Part shown: positions 54,254 through 64,000 of the stretch, piece by piece | Numbering within the stretch: the first letter of the stretch is position 1 | Layout: every line of letters starts with the position of its first letter | DNA from: Chloroflexota bacterium | GTDB taxonomy: Bacteria; Chloroflexota; Dehalococcoidia; Lucifugimonadales; Lucifugimonadaceae | Direction of reading: 5' to 3' | NCBI GenBank assembly: GCA_029262735.1 | Contig: JAJCYY010000007.1 | Location: 1-64,000 of the forward strand | DNA: 64,000 bases | Notes under the pieces: model-generated | Told to the model about the DNA's origin: nothing | The model's database searches: none | Seen by the model: only the letters and a program-made list of their open reading frames with translations | Position numbers and translations under genes: made by a program

Positions 54254-55027
54254 TCACGACACGCTATCCGCAACATCAGCCCGCTCGGCCGCGGCCAATC
54301 CCTCGTACAGCTTTGTCATGCCGTCCAGCCACCTGGCCTGAACCTCGGACGACCACGACGGATCGAAGTCCGGGTACTTTGACAGGATGATCTCTGCAAC
54401 GTTGAGCTTTGCAGCGAGACGCGGCGAAGATTCGGCAAAGATCGCAGCGGTTGCGTCAGACGTCGGTATCTGCGGAGACTCAGAAACAGGCGCCGCCTCA
54501 ACAGCCGTAGCCGCCGGAATTGCCTGGACGGCCCTCCCACGACCGGCACCCTTGCCTGAGGCCTGCCTGCGACGTCCCTGGTGCCGGCCAGCGAGGATGT
54601 ACTGCGACAGCTGGATTCCTGCAGCCAGCGCAGCCTGGATGAAGAACGCCTCACACTTCGTCAGCACGCCTTCACGAGCGCCAAAAGACCGGAACGCCTC
54701 GTGGAACTGGTTCTTCGTCGCACGGGTCAGGTCGAGTCTGAAAACCGGTTCGTAGTAGTCCTCCAGCAGCCCGCGCAGCAGCGCTCTCCGACGCTCGCCT
54801 TCGGCGAAAACAAGCTCCTCGAGAACCGGCTGCGGATGGCCACCGGCATCGACTAATTGCAGCACTTTCAGGGCTGTCATGAGCTGCGTTCCGGAGCTTC
54901 CAGAGAACCTTGCACCCCAGACGCTTCTGTCTATCCGGGCGGGTATGCCGTCCTGAAGAAATTCCAAAAATGTTTGGAATGTCCGGTAAGGAACGTACGG
55001 GGGAACAGCGATGTGTCGTTCTCGCAT
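54254..55027 (-). CDS. DUF5343 domain protein
   Basis: The frame opens at 55192, but the domain begins VPPYVPYRTFQTFLEFLQDG right after ATG 55027, so that start is preferred: 257 residues. The first ~150 residues resemble DUF5343: WGARFSGSSGTQLMTALKVLQLVDAGGHP and LLRGLLEDYYEPVF, a small helical, winged-helix-like fold. A basic Gly/Ala/Arg-rich linker (RHQGRRRQASGKGAGRGRA) and a short acidic helix region follow. It is probably a DNA-binding or regulatory protein. It is divergent from the ParB-like gene, and ATTCCAAA dyads lie in and between them. Confidence 0.65.
   Translation of the reverse strand: MRERHIAVPPYVPYRTFQTFLEFLQDGIPARIDRSVWGARFSGSSGTQLMTALKVLQLVDAGGHPQPVLEELVFAEGERRRALLRGLLEDYYEPVFRLDLTRATKNQFHEAFRSFGAREGVLTKCEAFFIQAALAAGIQLSQYILAGRHQGRRRQASGKGAGRGRAVQAIPAATAVEAAPVSESPQIPTSDATAAIFAESSPRLAAKLNVAEIILSKYPDFDPSWSSEVQARWLDGMTKLYEGLAAAERADVADSVS
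54961..54980. promoter_or_regulatory. ATTCCAAA dyad, site 1
   Basis: Perfect inverted repeat ATTCCAAA-AATG-TTTGGAAT. It lies inside the first codons of the DUF5343 gene if that gene starts at 55027, so some of the sequence is fixed by coding. Confidence 0.45.
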
Positions 55028-55100
55028 GTGATTTTCAGATTGGGGAAAGGACGTTCCAGAGTTTGTACTCGGTTTTCGGAACGAACGGTATCCCTGCCTG

Positions 55101-55127
55101 ATTCCAAAGTCAATATCGATTTGGAAT
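55101..55127. promoter_or_regulatory. ATTCCAAA dyad, site 2, with extra half-site at 55182
   Basis: ATTCCAAA (55101-55108) and TTTGGAAT (55120-55127), 11 bases apart, in the divergent promoter region. Another ATTCCAAA is at 55182-55189. Five copies of one octamer within 230 bases suggest an operator or partition-like site. Confidence 0.55.
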
Positions 55128-55268
55128 GGCTGGTTTCCCAGTGTGGACAGTTTCGGCGCGTGCGATACGGAATGGAAGAGAATTCCAAACATCGAACAGA
55201 GAGACGGTCACAGCGGCGATGCAGTCCGCTTCGGACCGGCACAAAGAGAGCAGAGCAAGGGGTGGGAA

Positions 55269-56192
55269 TTGAAGGTTCCGATAGCGAAGATCTTCCCGGA
55301 TCCGGTGACAGAGGCGTCACGGAAAGCGAATGTACGAGAGTTGCCCCGGGGCTCAAGAACCGCTCGTGATCCGGTGGTCCTGATCGACGACGACAGGTTC
55401 ATCCTGCTGGCCGGAGCCAGGAAACTGCGGACTGCCCAGGAGGCGGGTGAGAAAGAGGTCGAGTGCACAGTCAAGGAGACTGTCACGGAGCAGGAACGCT
55501 GGGAGCTGCTGCTGGCCGAGCAGTACCACTCATCGCTGGTCCCACCCATGGATCTCGGGCAGGCGTTCATAGACTACCGGGACAGGTACGACGTGACGCA
55601 GCAGGAGCTTGCCCGTCGGACGGGCATCACGCCGGGGACGATCCACCACTACGAGAGCCTGATCCGCACGCTGGCGCCAGGGCTCGGCAGCAAGGTGAAC
55701 AGCGGCGAGCTGACATTCAAGGAGGCGCGGTCGATAGCAGACATCGACGAGCACGAACGGCAGCTGGAGATCGCAAAGCCTTTCGTCGACGGGCGGCTCT
55801 CTTCCGTCCATGTCGAGCGCATCGTGGGACGGGCCAAGAACGCGCCTGAGCTTTCGGTCGACCAGATTATCGAAGAGGTTGTGAACGGTAAGCGGCCGGC
55901 GCAGAAGCCTGAGACGGAGGAGCCGGAGATACGTGAGCCGCAGCCGCCCCGTGAGCGGAACACGGAGAGCCTGGAGAACATGGTGCTGCACCTGGCAGGT
56001 GAGCTGGATGCATTGCCTCTGCAGGTGATTCCTGAATATCGGCGCCTGAAGCTGATCAGCTGTCTGCGAATCCTGGATTCCAGGCTACGGGCTTCGCTGG
56101 AGGGCTTGAATTCGGGCCAGGCCAGGGAGTCTGCAATACCGAGGCCGATGGCACGAAACGGCGCAACAGCAACGCGAGCGCGAGCACGCTAG
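55269..56192 (+). CDS. Orphan ParB-like protein
   Basis: A 307-residue protein from TTG 55269, which has AAGGGGTGGG just upstream; the frame is open to 55143. The ParB N-terminal domain has KVPIAKIFPDP, then FILLAGARKLRTAQEAGEKEV, where normal ParB has GERRxRA. The Glu and second Arg of the CTP-binding box are changed. LLLAEQYHSSLVPPMDLGQAF matches the ENLQREDLNPIE box loosely. A helix-turn-helix follows (VTQQELARRTGITPGTIHHYESLIRTL). The C-terminus is helical. There is no parA next to it, so it is probably a regulator or plasmid/element-type ParB rather than the chromosomal one. Confidence 0.8.
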   Translation: MKVPIAKIFPDPVTEASRKANVRELPRGSRTARDPVVLIDDDRFILLAGARKLRTAQEAGEKEVECTVKETVTEQERWELLLAEQYHSSLVPPMDLGQAFIDYRDRYDVTQQELARRTGITPGTIHHYESLIRTLAPGLGSKVNSGELTFKEARSIADIDEHERQLEIAKPFVDGRLSSVHVERIVGRAKNAPELSVDQIIEEVVNGKRPAQKPETEEPEIREPQPPRERNTESLENMVLHLAGELDALPLQVIPEYRRLKLISCLRILDSRLRASLEGLNSGQARESAIPRPMARNGATATRARAR

Positions 56193-56326
56193 GGAGTTCT
56201 CTCACGAGCACTGGCTCGTGAACTGGTAAAGATGTTCTGAACCCGGTGCGGACACACCGGTTTCTCAACGGGAGCAGCTGAGCAGGGCTCGCTGAGCGCT
56301 CCATTCAATAGGCCGTGAGCCCACAG

Positions 56327-56360
56327 ACACCCCGCCAATGGTTGCCTCCAGGCGGGGTGT
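56327..56360 (+). terminator. Terminator-like hairpin after the ParB-like gene
   Basis: ACACCCCGCC (56327-56336), 14-base loop, GGCGGGGTGT (56351-56360), followed by CTTATATTTC. A 10-base-pair stem with a broken T-run. It separates convergent genes and may serve both. Confidence 0.65.
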
Positions 56361-56442
56361 CTTATATTTCCGCAAAATCGACTCGCTACGTCAAGAGGTA
56401 GCGGCGAGTTTTGGGAGTGGATTGAGGCGCCAGATCATGATT

Positions 56443-56814
56443 TCAATCGTCCGAGGATGGGCACCGGTGAACCAGTATGGCTGACTGTGACTCCGTGTTT
56501 GACGTTCCGCAGGCAACCACCATCTCTTATTCGGTACAGCCAAACAGCAACTTAATCTCAGCGTCGCGCTTGAAAAGGTCAACGGTAGCCAGAATGCCGA
56601 CGATCCCGAGGTCTGGCTGGCTACCGATCCAGATATCTACTCCATGACCGTCAACAGCGACGGTGCCGTCGAGATATCCGTAGTCCAGCGGATAGGTGAT
56701 CGACTCGAACCGAGGATGCCGGGTTCCTTTCGGTCGATCGACTACTATCTCGCTGTCCGCGATCAGACTTTCTGCGGCGTCCCAGAATCGGTTGTCCGGT
56801 TGATGGTGCGTCAC
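56443..56814 (-). pseudogene. Inorganic pyrophosphatase, interrupted by a TAA stop
   Basis: From GTG 56814 the frame reads MTHHQPDNRFWDAAE, VVDRPKGTRHPRFE, YPLDYGYLDGTVAVDGHGVDIWIGS and LFKRDAEIKLLFGCTE. This is the short pyrophosphatase type (about 120 residues) known from Actinobacteria and Chloroflexi. A TAA at 56527-56529 cuts it after 95 residues. Past the stop, the same frame continues EMVVACGTSNTESQSAILVHR to TGA 56443-56445, which still matches the family's C-terminal helix and final strand. The frame therefore looks recently broken, or the base call is wrong. The catalytic acidic residues are before the stop, so a shortened enzyme is conceivable. Usual substrate: pyrophosphate. Confidence 0.7.
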
Positions 56815-56990
56815 GGCAGAGAGTCCTCGTATGAACGCAACGGGCAACGACCCGCCCTCACCCGTAAACAGGCACCCGGCAATCGAGCATCCGTTTCTCC
56901 CTTCGAAAGGGAGGAAGAAGTCCGATGCCGCGTCGGACGACCAGCGCGGGCCAACTCGTCTCACATCAACGAAAACGCTATCTCGCTGCC

Positions 56991-59444
<2,454 letters not shown>

Positions 59445-59616
59445 TCACTACGCCGCCAGGGTGCCGCGTTTAGCGAGTGCTTATGACATTTTCGTTCGAG
59501 CGAGGAGTACCTGCCCTGCCACATGTTTTATGCGTTTACCGGCAATATCCGGCCGCATTCGGGAAGCTCGCCGAGAAGCCTCATCTCGACCTTCCGGTGA
59601 CATCAGTGGCAGAAAT

Positions 59617-59638
59617 TCACGCGTACGCACGCGTACGC
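59617..59638. repeat. CACGCGTACG tandem pair
   Basis: Two direct copies of CACGCGTACG, overlapping CGCGTACGCG palindromes, in the 618-base gap upstream of gyrB. Confidence 0.6.
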
Positions 59639-59665
59639 GAACCCTTTGCTCCTCACAACCTTCTA

Positions 59666-59694
59666 ATTCTACCATCGCCCAAGATTAGCTCCAA
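59666..59694 (-). promoter_or_regulatory. Probable gyrB promoter
   Basis: On the - strand: -35 TTGGAG (59694-59689), 17 bases, -10 TAGAAT (59671-59666). It predicts a leader of about 230 bases before gyrB ATG 59429. The rest of this 618-base gap shows no gene. Confidence 0.5.
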
Positions 59695-59961
59695 CTTGAC
59701 GGCAGACGGTTTTTGGCGTGTTTCAGGAGGTGCAGACTCCATTGCGGGCAGGAGAATGCGAAAACGGTCTGATTGGGAGCGTTCCGGGCGACGATTTTGG
59801 CTGTACGGCAAATGCCGGATCGTCTGTTACGGGCGCTTGCTAATGGGAGGCGCAGACAGCGGCGCCTTTACCGAAATGGGCGAAATGGGCGCTTCGACTG
59901 CTCGCATGCAACGCAAATGACCCAAAATCCGCACAATACGTGCAAATTGTCGAAGTGGGTC

Positions 59962-59967
59962 TATAAT
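59962..59967 (+). promoter_or_regulatory. -10 element upstream of E1 alpha
   Basis: A perfect TATAAT about 80 bases before the TTG start. No good -35 at 16-18 bases. Confidence 0.35.
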
Positions 59968-60047
59968 CCGCCCCGCCGGGACTCGCTTAACCCAACCGTT
60001 ACGGACATTGAAAAAGCGCTGATCGCAGTACCCAGGGAGTCGCTCGC

Positions 60048-61037
60048 TTGGAAATCTCAAACGAAACGCTGATGCTAATGCTTCGCCGCATGTGGACCAT
60101 CCGACACTTCGAGGAGAAGGTCATTGAGGTTCACGCCGCCGGTGAGTTCTCAGGCGCAGCCCACCCCTATATCGGCGAAGAGGCGGTGGCAGTGGGCGCG
60201 TGTACAGCGCTCAATTCTACCGACTACATTGCCGGAAACCATCGTTCACACGGCCATCCACTCGCAAAGGGCGGAAACGTCAACGGTGCGATGGCGGAGC
60301 TGTACGGGCGTGTCGACGGCTACTGCAAAGGCAAGGGCGGATCGATGCACCTGGCCGATTTCTCGATCGGGATTCTTGGAGAGTCGGGAATCGTTGCCTC
60401 ATCTGTCCCGGTAGCCACTGGCGCTGCGCTTGCGGCGCACATCCAGGGCAAGGACTTCGTCTCGATGGTGTTTTTCGGCGATGGCGCTTCGAACCAGGGT
60501 GCCTGTCACGAATCGATGAACCTTGCTGCATTGTGGAAGCTGCCGGTCATCTTCCTGTGCGAAAACAACCAGTTCGCGGTCACAACCTCGTACCACGATT
60601 CGGTTGCCGTGGAGCACATCTCGGACCGGGCTCCCGCTTACAACATGCCGGGAGTGCTGGTGGACGGCCAGGACGCCATCGCAATGTACGAGGCGACGAC
60701 CGAGGCTGTAGCCCGCGCAAGGGCCGGCGAAGGCCCGACGCTCATTGAGGGGCTGACCTATAGATATGAGGAGCATTCACTGGGCCTTGGCAGGGTGCGC
60801 AGGGGCGAGTACAGGACAGAGGATGCCATCGAAGAGTGGCGCAAGCGGGACCCGATCGTCATCCACACCGACCGGCTGGTCTCGCAGGGGATAGCGACGG
60901 TCGAAGAGTGCGAGGCGATCAGCGCCGAGATCAAGCAGGAGATTGAGGAAGCGGTGGAGTTCGCACGCAACAGCCCGTTCCCCGAGCCGGAGGCACTGTT
61001 CGAGGATATGTGGGCAGACCCGATACCGGCCCCTTAG
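60048..61037 (+). CDS. 2-oxoacid (pyruvate/acetoin) dehydrogenase E1 alpha
   Basis: A 329-residue thiamine-diphosphate enzyme subunit. Typical lines are MLRRMWTIRHFEEKV, HPYIGEEAVAVGA, YIAGNHRSHGHPLAKG and KGKGGSMHLAD. The ThDP motif is FFGDGASNQGACHES near 142 with NNQFAVTT about 30 residues later. The phosphorylation-loop region reads RYEEHSLG. It decarboxylates pyruvate, acetoin or a related 2-oxoacid. The start is TTG 60048. E1 beta follows after 53 bases. No E2 or E3 gene is adjacent, since the next gene is on the other strand. Confidence 0.92.
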   Translation: MEISNETLMLMLRRMWTIRHFEEKVIEVHAAGEFSGAAHPYIGEEAVAVGACTALNSTDYIAGNHRSHGHPLAKGGNVNGAMAELYGRVDGYCKGKGGSMHLADFSIGILGESGIVASSVPVATGAALAAHIQGKDFVSMVFFGDGASNQGACHESMNLAALWKLPVIFLCENNQFAVTTSYHDSVAVEHISDRAPAYNMPGVLVDGQDAIAMYEATTEAVARARAGEGPTLIEGLTYRYEEHSLGLGRVRRGEYRTEDAIEEWRKRDPIVIHTDRLVSQGIATVEECEAISAEIKQEIEEAVEFARNSPFPEPEALFEDMWADPIPAP

Positions 61038-61090
61038 GCACAGGCAGTCTTTCCGAAACAACAACCAGCAAGAATTCTGGAATAACGACA

Positions 61091-62056
61091 ATGGCTCAGA
61101 CTGTATTCATAGAGGCTATCAACCAGGCACTCGTCGAAGAGATGAGACGCGACGAGAGCGTCTACATCATGGGTGAGGACATCCGTCGTGCGGTGTACGG
61201 AGCCACTGCGAACTTGCTTGACGAGTTCGGTGATAAGCGAGTGTTGGACACGCCGCTCTCAGAAAACGGCTTCTTCGGTGCGGCGATAGGTTCATCGCTA
61301 GTCGGCATGCGGCCGGTGGTCGAAACGCTGACCAGCTTCATGTGGGTCGCCATGGACCAGCTGATCAGCCAGGCTGCCAAGATGCGGTACATGTTTGGCG
61401 GACAGGCCACATTGCCGGTGGTGTTCAGGGCCACCATGTTTTATGGCGGAGGCTCCGCGGCGCACCACTCGGACCGCAGCTATCCGATGTTCATGAACAT
61501 GCCCGGCCTGAAGATCATCGTTCCGTCAAATCCTGCTGATATGAAGGGTCTGCTCAAGCAGGCGATCAGGGACAACGACCCGTGCATCGTCTTCGAGGAC
61601 GGCACCCTGGGTGGTTCTCGCGGCGAAGTGCCCGAGGATATGGAGCCGATTCCGTTCGGCAAGGCTCGCACGGTGCGTGAGGGCTCGGACGTGACGATTG
61701 TTGCGATAGCCGGAGCTGTTGGCATGGCCGAGCAGGCTGCGAACGATCTCTCGAACGAGGGCGTGTCTGCAGAGGTGATCGACCCGCGGACGCTGGTTCC
61801 GCTGGACAAGAAGGCGATACTGGATTCGGTGGAAAAGACCGGTCGGCTGGTGATTGCCGATCCGGCGCACAAGGTCTGCAGCGCCGCCAGTGAGATCGCT
61901 TCGATCGTGGCGCAAGAGGGGTTCTGGAACTTGCAGGCGCCGATTCAGAAGGTGGCCGCAGAGCAGGTGCACATACCGTTCACTCCGGCCCTGGAGTCGC
62001 TTGTCTACCCGAACCCGGACAAGATCAAAGACGCTGTGCATAGCGCGCTGGAGTAG
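61091..62056 (+). CDS. 2-oxoacid (pyruvate/acetoin) dehydrogenase E1 beta
   Basis: A 321-residue transketolase-like subunit from ATG 61091; the frame opens upstream at 61010, but that stretch overlaps E1 alpha and is not conserved. Family lines are FIEAINQALVEEMRRDESVYIMGEDI, DTPLSENGFFGAAIGSSLVGMRPV, MRYMFGGQATLPVVFRA and AEVIDPRTLVPLDKKAI. The usual GxxAHH sequence is GGGSAAHHSDRSYPMF. It pairs with E1 alpha to make the alpha2-beta2 enzyme. Confidence 0.92.
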   Translation: MAQTVFIEAINQALVEEMRRDESVYIMGEDIRRAVYGATANLLDEFGDKRVLDTPLSENGFFGAAIGSSLVGMRPVVETLTSFMWVAMDQLISQAAKMRYMFGGQATLPVVFRATMFYGGGSAAHHSDRSYPMFMNMPGLKIIVPSNPADMKGLLKQAIRDNDPCIVFEDGTLGGSRGEVPEDMEPIPFGKARTVREGSDVTIVAIAGAVGMAEQAANDLSNEGVSAEVIDPRTLVPLDKKAILDSVEKTGRLVIADPAHKVCSAASEIASIVAQEGFWNLQAPIQKVAAEQVHIPFTPALESLVYPNPDKIKDAVHSALE

Positions 62057-62082
62057 GCGGACATTTAGCCGCCGACGCCGGA

Positions 62083-62643
62083 CTACGCCCGCTGAACCGA
62101 GATCCGCTCAAGCACAGCGTCTGTCTTACTGAACATCACGCGCTCGTCTTCGGGTTCTGCATGATCGTAGCCAAGCAGGTGCAGCACGCCGTGTATCACC
62201 AGCATCGCAAGTTCGCGCTCGAACGGCACTGACCTTTCCGCCGCCTGTCGCTTCGTCTGCTCCAGTGAGATCGCGATCTCACCCAGCCGCGGTGTTTCTC
62301 CGGGAGCATCAAATTCTGAGCTGCTCAAGTTCGGAGGCGGCGTTCCGTTGTGCCAGCCCTCGACGTCGTTGAACGACAGCACGTCGGTGACCGAATCTTC
62401 GTCGTTGAACTGACGGTTCAGGTCGCGCAGCTTGCGATCATCGCTCAACAGCACCGTTACATTGTCTGGACCGGCCACATGTTCGGCATTGAGTGTGGAT
62501 TCCGCAGCGCTATCGACAATAGCAACCAGGGACTTTAAGAACTCCGGGTCATCGAATCCGGTGATCGCGTCCAGGACCACCTCAACGCGGCAAATGCTCT
62601 CGGTGCCCCCGGTGCCCTCGCCAGATCCGGGCTCAGTCGGCAC
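62083..62643 (-). CDS. ybeY: Endoribonuclease YbeY
   Basis: A 186-residue metal-dependent RNase that trims 16S rRNA and takes part in ribosome quality control. The zinc site H-x3-H-x5-H is HGVLHLLGYDH near 150. LNRQFNDEDSVTDVLSF is the other family signature. The N-terminal ~20 residues (PGSGEGTGGTE) are low-complexity and may not be translated. Its start overlaps the end of the preceding gene by 11 bases, so the VanZ, unknown and ybeY genes form one unit. Confidence 0.93.
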   Translation of the reverse strand: MPTEPGSGEGTGGTESICRVEVVLDAITGFDDPEFLKSLVAIVDSAAESTLNAEHVAGPDNVTVLLSDDRKLRDLNRQFNDEDSVTDVLSFNDVEGWHNGTPPPNLSSSEFDAPGETPRLGEIAISLEQTKRQAAERSVPFERELAMLVIHGVLHLLGYDHAEPEDERVMFSKTDAVLERISVQRA

Positions 62644-62968
62644 GCGAAGCCCGTCCGGCTTCTTCCAACAGCACGCGCAATAGAGAGTGAAGCGGCCCGA
62701 ATGCAGGGTCAGCGTCGGTCAGGTCGGAGGCGACCAGCGATGCGCGCGAAATGCCCTGCCTTATCTCGGGAGACCGGAGGTAGCCCACCTCAAGGTAGGT
62801 CCGCGCCTCGTACAGCGCCGGGATCAGCTCTTCGCCGATGCGCAGGGTCAGTGTACGGTCTGCCGGTGGAATGGCCAGCGTCTCAGCAAATTGCACGGCC
62901 TCCTCCAGCAACGAGAGCACCTGTTTCGCGCCCGGTGGCTCAACCTCTTTCGGCATCTGTTTCGGCAT
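62633..62968 (-). CDS. Small helical protein of unknown function
   Basis: 111 residues from ATG 62968 (MPKQMPKEVEPPG); the frame extends upstream, but that part overlaps the VanZ gene. The predicted helices (VLSLLEEAVQFAETLAI, LTLRIGEELIPALYEARTYLEVG) contain no known motif and no membrane segment. It overlaps vanZ-like (29 bases) and ybeY (11 bases), so it is translated with them. Not recognised. Confidence 0.6.
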   Translation of the reverse strand: MPKQMPKEVEPPGAKQVLSLLEEAVQFAETLAIPPADRTLTLRIGEELIPALYEARTYLEVGYLRSPEIRQGISRASLVASDLTDADPAFGPLHSLLRVLLEEAGRASRAD

Positions 62969-63374
62969 CGGAATCCTGTCCGTTGTTTTTTCTGTGTTGC
63001 CTGATCCTGTCGAACGCGAGCCAGAGAGTAACAGCAAGTACGGCGCCAAGCACGTCTGCGACGATGTCAACTCCACTGACAGATCTGCCGGGCACAAATG
63101 CCTGGTGAAACTCATCCGATACACCGTACAGAAGACTGAAGATGACTGTGTCGACAGCTAAAAGTCGCTTGCGCTTCGGCAGGTAGATGCGCAGGCTAGC
63201 GTGGACAAGTGCGGCCAGCACAAAGTACAAAAAAACGTGTGCGAAGAACTCGGCTGCGGGCAGGAAATCCACAGTATCACCGGCATCTTCAAAACTGGAC
63301 GCGGGCCGCGACGAGAGGAGGAAGATGAGGACGGCCCAGCCGAGCGCGCCGCCGGTGATAAGGTTTCGTCTCAA
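62940..63374 (-). CDS. VanZ family membrane protein
   Basis: A 144-residue protein with four membrane helices. The VanZ core is HVFLYFVLAALVHASLRI and YGVSDEFHQAFVPGRSVSGVDIVADVLGAVL, the part shared with teicoplanin-resistance VanZ. The C-terminus is a charged tail. The function of most VanZ proteins outside resistance clusters is unknown; there are no van genes here. It leads the ybeY unit. Confidence 0.85.
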   Translation of the reverse strand: MRRNLITGGALGWAVLIFLLSSRPASSFEDAGDTVDFLPAAEFFAHVFLYFVLAALVHASLRIYLPKRKRLLAVDTVIFSLLYGVSDEFHQAFVPGRSVSGVDIVADVLGAVLAVTLWLAFDRIRQHRKNNGQDSDAETDAERG

Positions 63375-63581
63375 TTACAGTTGCGCTTCCGTAGGGCTAA
63401 GATTCGGGGGTCGATACGCTCTATCAGAGAATGTGCGGTTTGCAGCGGTGCGGGCATGATCTGTGTTGCGTGCACATCAATACAAGCTAGCAGACATTCG
63501 TCACATCCATCGAACTGTTGATTGCCCTGCGCAGTGACCTCGGCCAGATAATTCCGCGAGTAGTAAACGAGACCAGGAACT

Positions 63582-64000
63582 ATGAACCAGAGATACGATC
63601 TTGTACTGAGAGGCGGCCATGTTGTAGATCCTTCAAACGGAACGGACGGTGTACGGGACGTTGGATTTCGACACGGCAAGGTGGCTCAGGTCTCTGATCG
63701 CATCGACGATGATGCCTCAGACAACGTGGTCGACGTAACGGGCAAGGTCGTCATGCCCGGCCACATCGACACTCACGCCCACCTATCTGGGCCGTTCGAG
63801 CAGACGATTCGCGCATATGGGCACGTGATGCTTGCCGAGTCCGGCACGACTACTGCGCTTGATCTTGCGGGTGAGCCGACGGCGCTGGCCGATGGGATGC
63901 GCCAGAGAGGCGCTGGCTTGAACGTTGCGACGCTGTTGGGGCTGGTGCCGCATACGACGATCAAGGAGGACGACCCGAGCCTTGCGACGAGCCGCGATGT
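63582..64000 (+). CDS. Amidohydrolase family protein (3' partial)
   Basis: The open frame runs off the end of the window; 139 residues are visible. It starts MNQRYDLVLRGGHVVDPSNG, then VVMPGHIDTHAHLSGP (first metal-binding His-x-His near 60-62), the layout of dihydroorotase/dihydropyrimidinase-type amidohydrolases. LAESGTTTALDLAGEP follows. CCAGGAA before the ATG is a modest ribosome site. The substrate cannot be told from this part. Confidence 0.85.
   Translation, partial: MNQRYDLVLRGGHVVDPSNGTDGVRDVGFRHGKVAQVSDRIDDDASDNVVDVTGKVVMPGHIDTHAHLSGPFEQTIRAYGHVMLAESGTTTALDLAGEPTALADGMRQRGAGLNVATLLGLVPHTTIKEDDPSLATSRD

Noticed and set aside
56527..56529. Recoding of the pyrophosphatase stop
   Set aside because: The codon is TAA, not TGA, so Sec insertion does not apply, and no shift sequence is seen.
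59477..59920. 147-codon open frame upstream of E1 alpha
   Set aside because: No ribosome site, unlikely composition, crosses the predicted gyrB promoter.

Overview
The window reads as a chromosomal segment of a free-living, GC-rich bacterium, most likely a Chloroflexota member of the Dehalococcoidia/SAR202 type. This is an inference from gene content: an FAD/Fe-S 2-hydroxyacid dehydrogenase, an enolase-superfamily dehydratase, an HpcH-type aldolase, a NIPSNAP protein, a CocE-type hydrolase, an amidase, a sulfatase, and Pro/Thr-linker lipoproteins. There is no rRNA, tRNA, CRISPR array, insertion sequence or prophage that I can see. Many genes start with TTG or GTG.

Layout. 1-5.4 kb: 3' part of an FAD/Fe-S dehydrogenase, a tandem universal stress protein, and a DUF3179 lipoprotein whose frame is crossed by one UGA. 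That UGA sits exactly at the first cysteine of the family's CxxCG motif and is followed by a hairpin at SECIS distance, so I read it as a selenoprotein. 5.4-9.8 kb: an AT-richer GIY-YIG gene, a transaldolase-like gene, a dispersed repeat, a COG2187/COG0645 kinase fusion and a histidine phosphatase. 9.8-24.5 kb: a CARDB lipoprotein with an HExxH motif, then catabolic enzymes (HpcH aldolase, S9 peptidase, CocE hydrolase, sulfatase, glycerophosphodiesterase, NIPSNAP, rhamnonate-dehydratase-like enzyme) with a second dispersed repeat. 24.7-32.9 kb: a very long coiled-coil lipoprotein, a PAP2-kinase fusion, a beta-propeller protein, a GNAT enzyme, a VLRF1 (Vms1-like) peptidyl-tRNA hydrolase and a CBM-like lipoprotein.

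33-41.8 kb: a diguanylate cyclase divergent from a histidine kinase/response regulator pair, two methyltransferases around dnaX, a beta-lactamase-fold serine hydrolase, and a TIR domain fused to a right-handed beta-helix. 41.8-49 kb: an amidase, an EamA transporter, an alpha/beta hydrolase, groES-groEL with a strong sigma70 promoter, a CIRCE operator and a terminator, then a PAP2 membrane protein and a third dispersed repeat. 49.5-56.2 kb: a YhaO/YhaN (SbcD/SbcC-like) pair, then a DUF5343 gene divergent from an orphan ParB-like gene with ATTCCAAA/TTTGGAAT dyads between them. 56.4-64 kb: a nonsense-interrupted inorganic pyrophosphatase gene, gyrB, E1 alpha/beta of a 2-oxoacid dehydrogenase, a VanZ/unknown/ybeY cluster, and the start of an amidohydrolase.

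How the genes work together. The rhamnonate-dehydratase-like enzyme, HpcH aldolase and FAD/Fe-S hydroxyacid dehydrogenase could form a sugar-acid catabolic route, although they are not in one operon. The best-supported unusual items are the UxxC DUF3179 protein, the TIR/beta-helix fusion, the VLRF1 protein, the complete groESL heat-shock control region, the DUF5343/ParB-like locus with its dyads, and a MITE-like repeat family.
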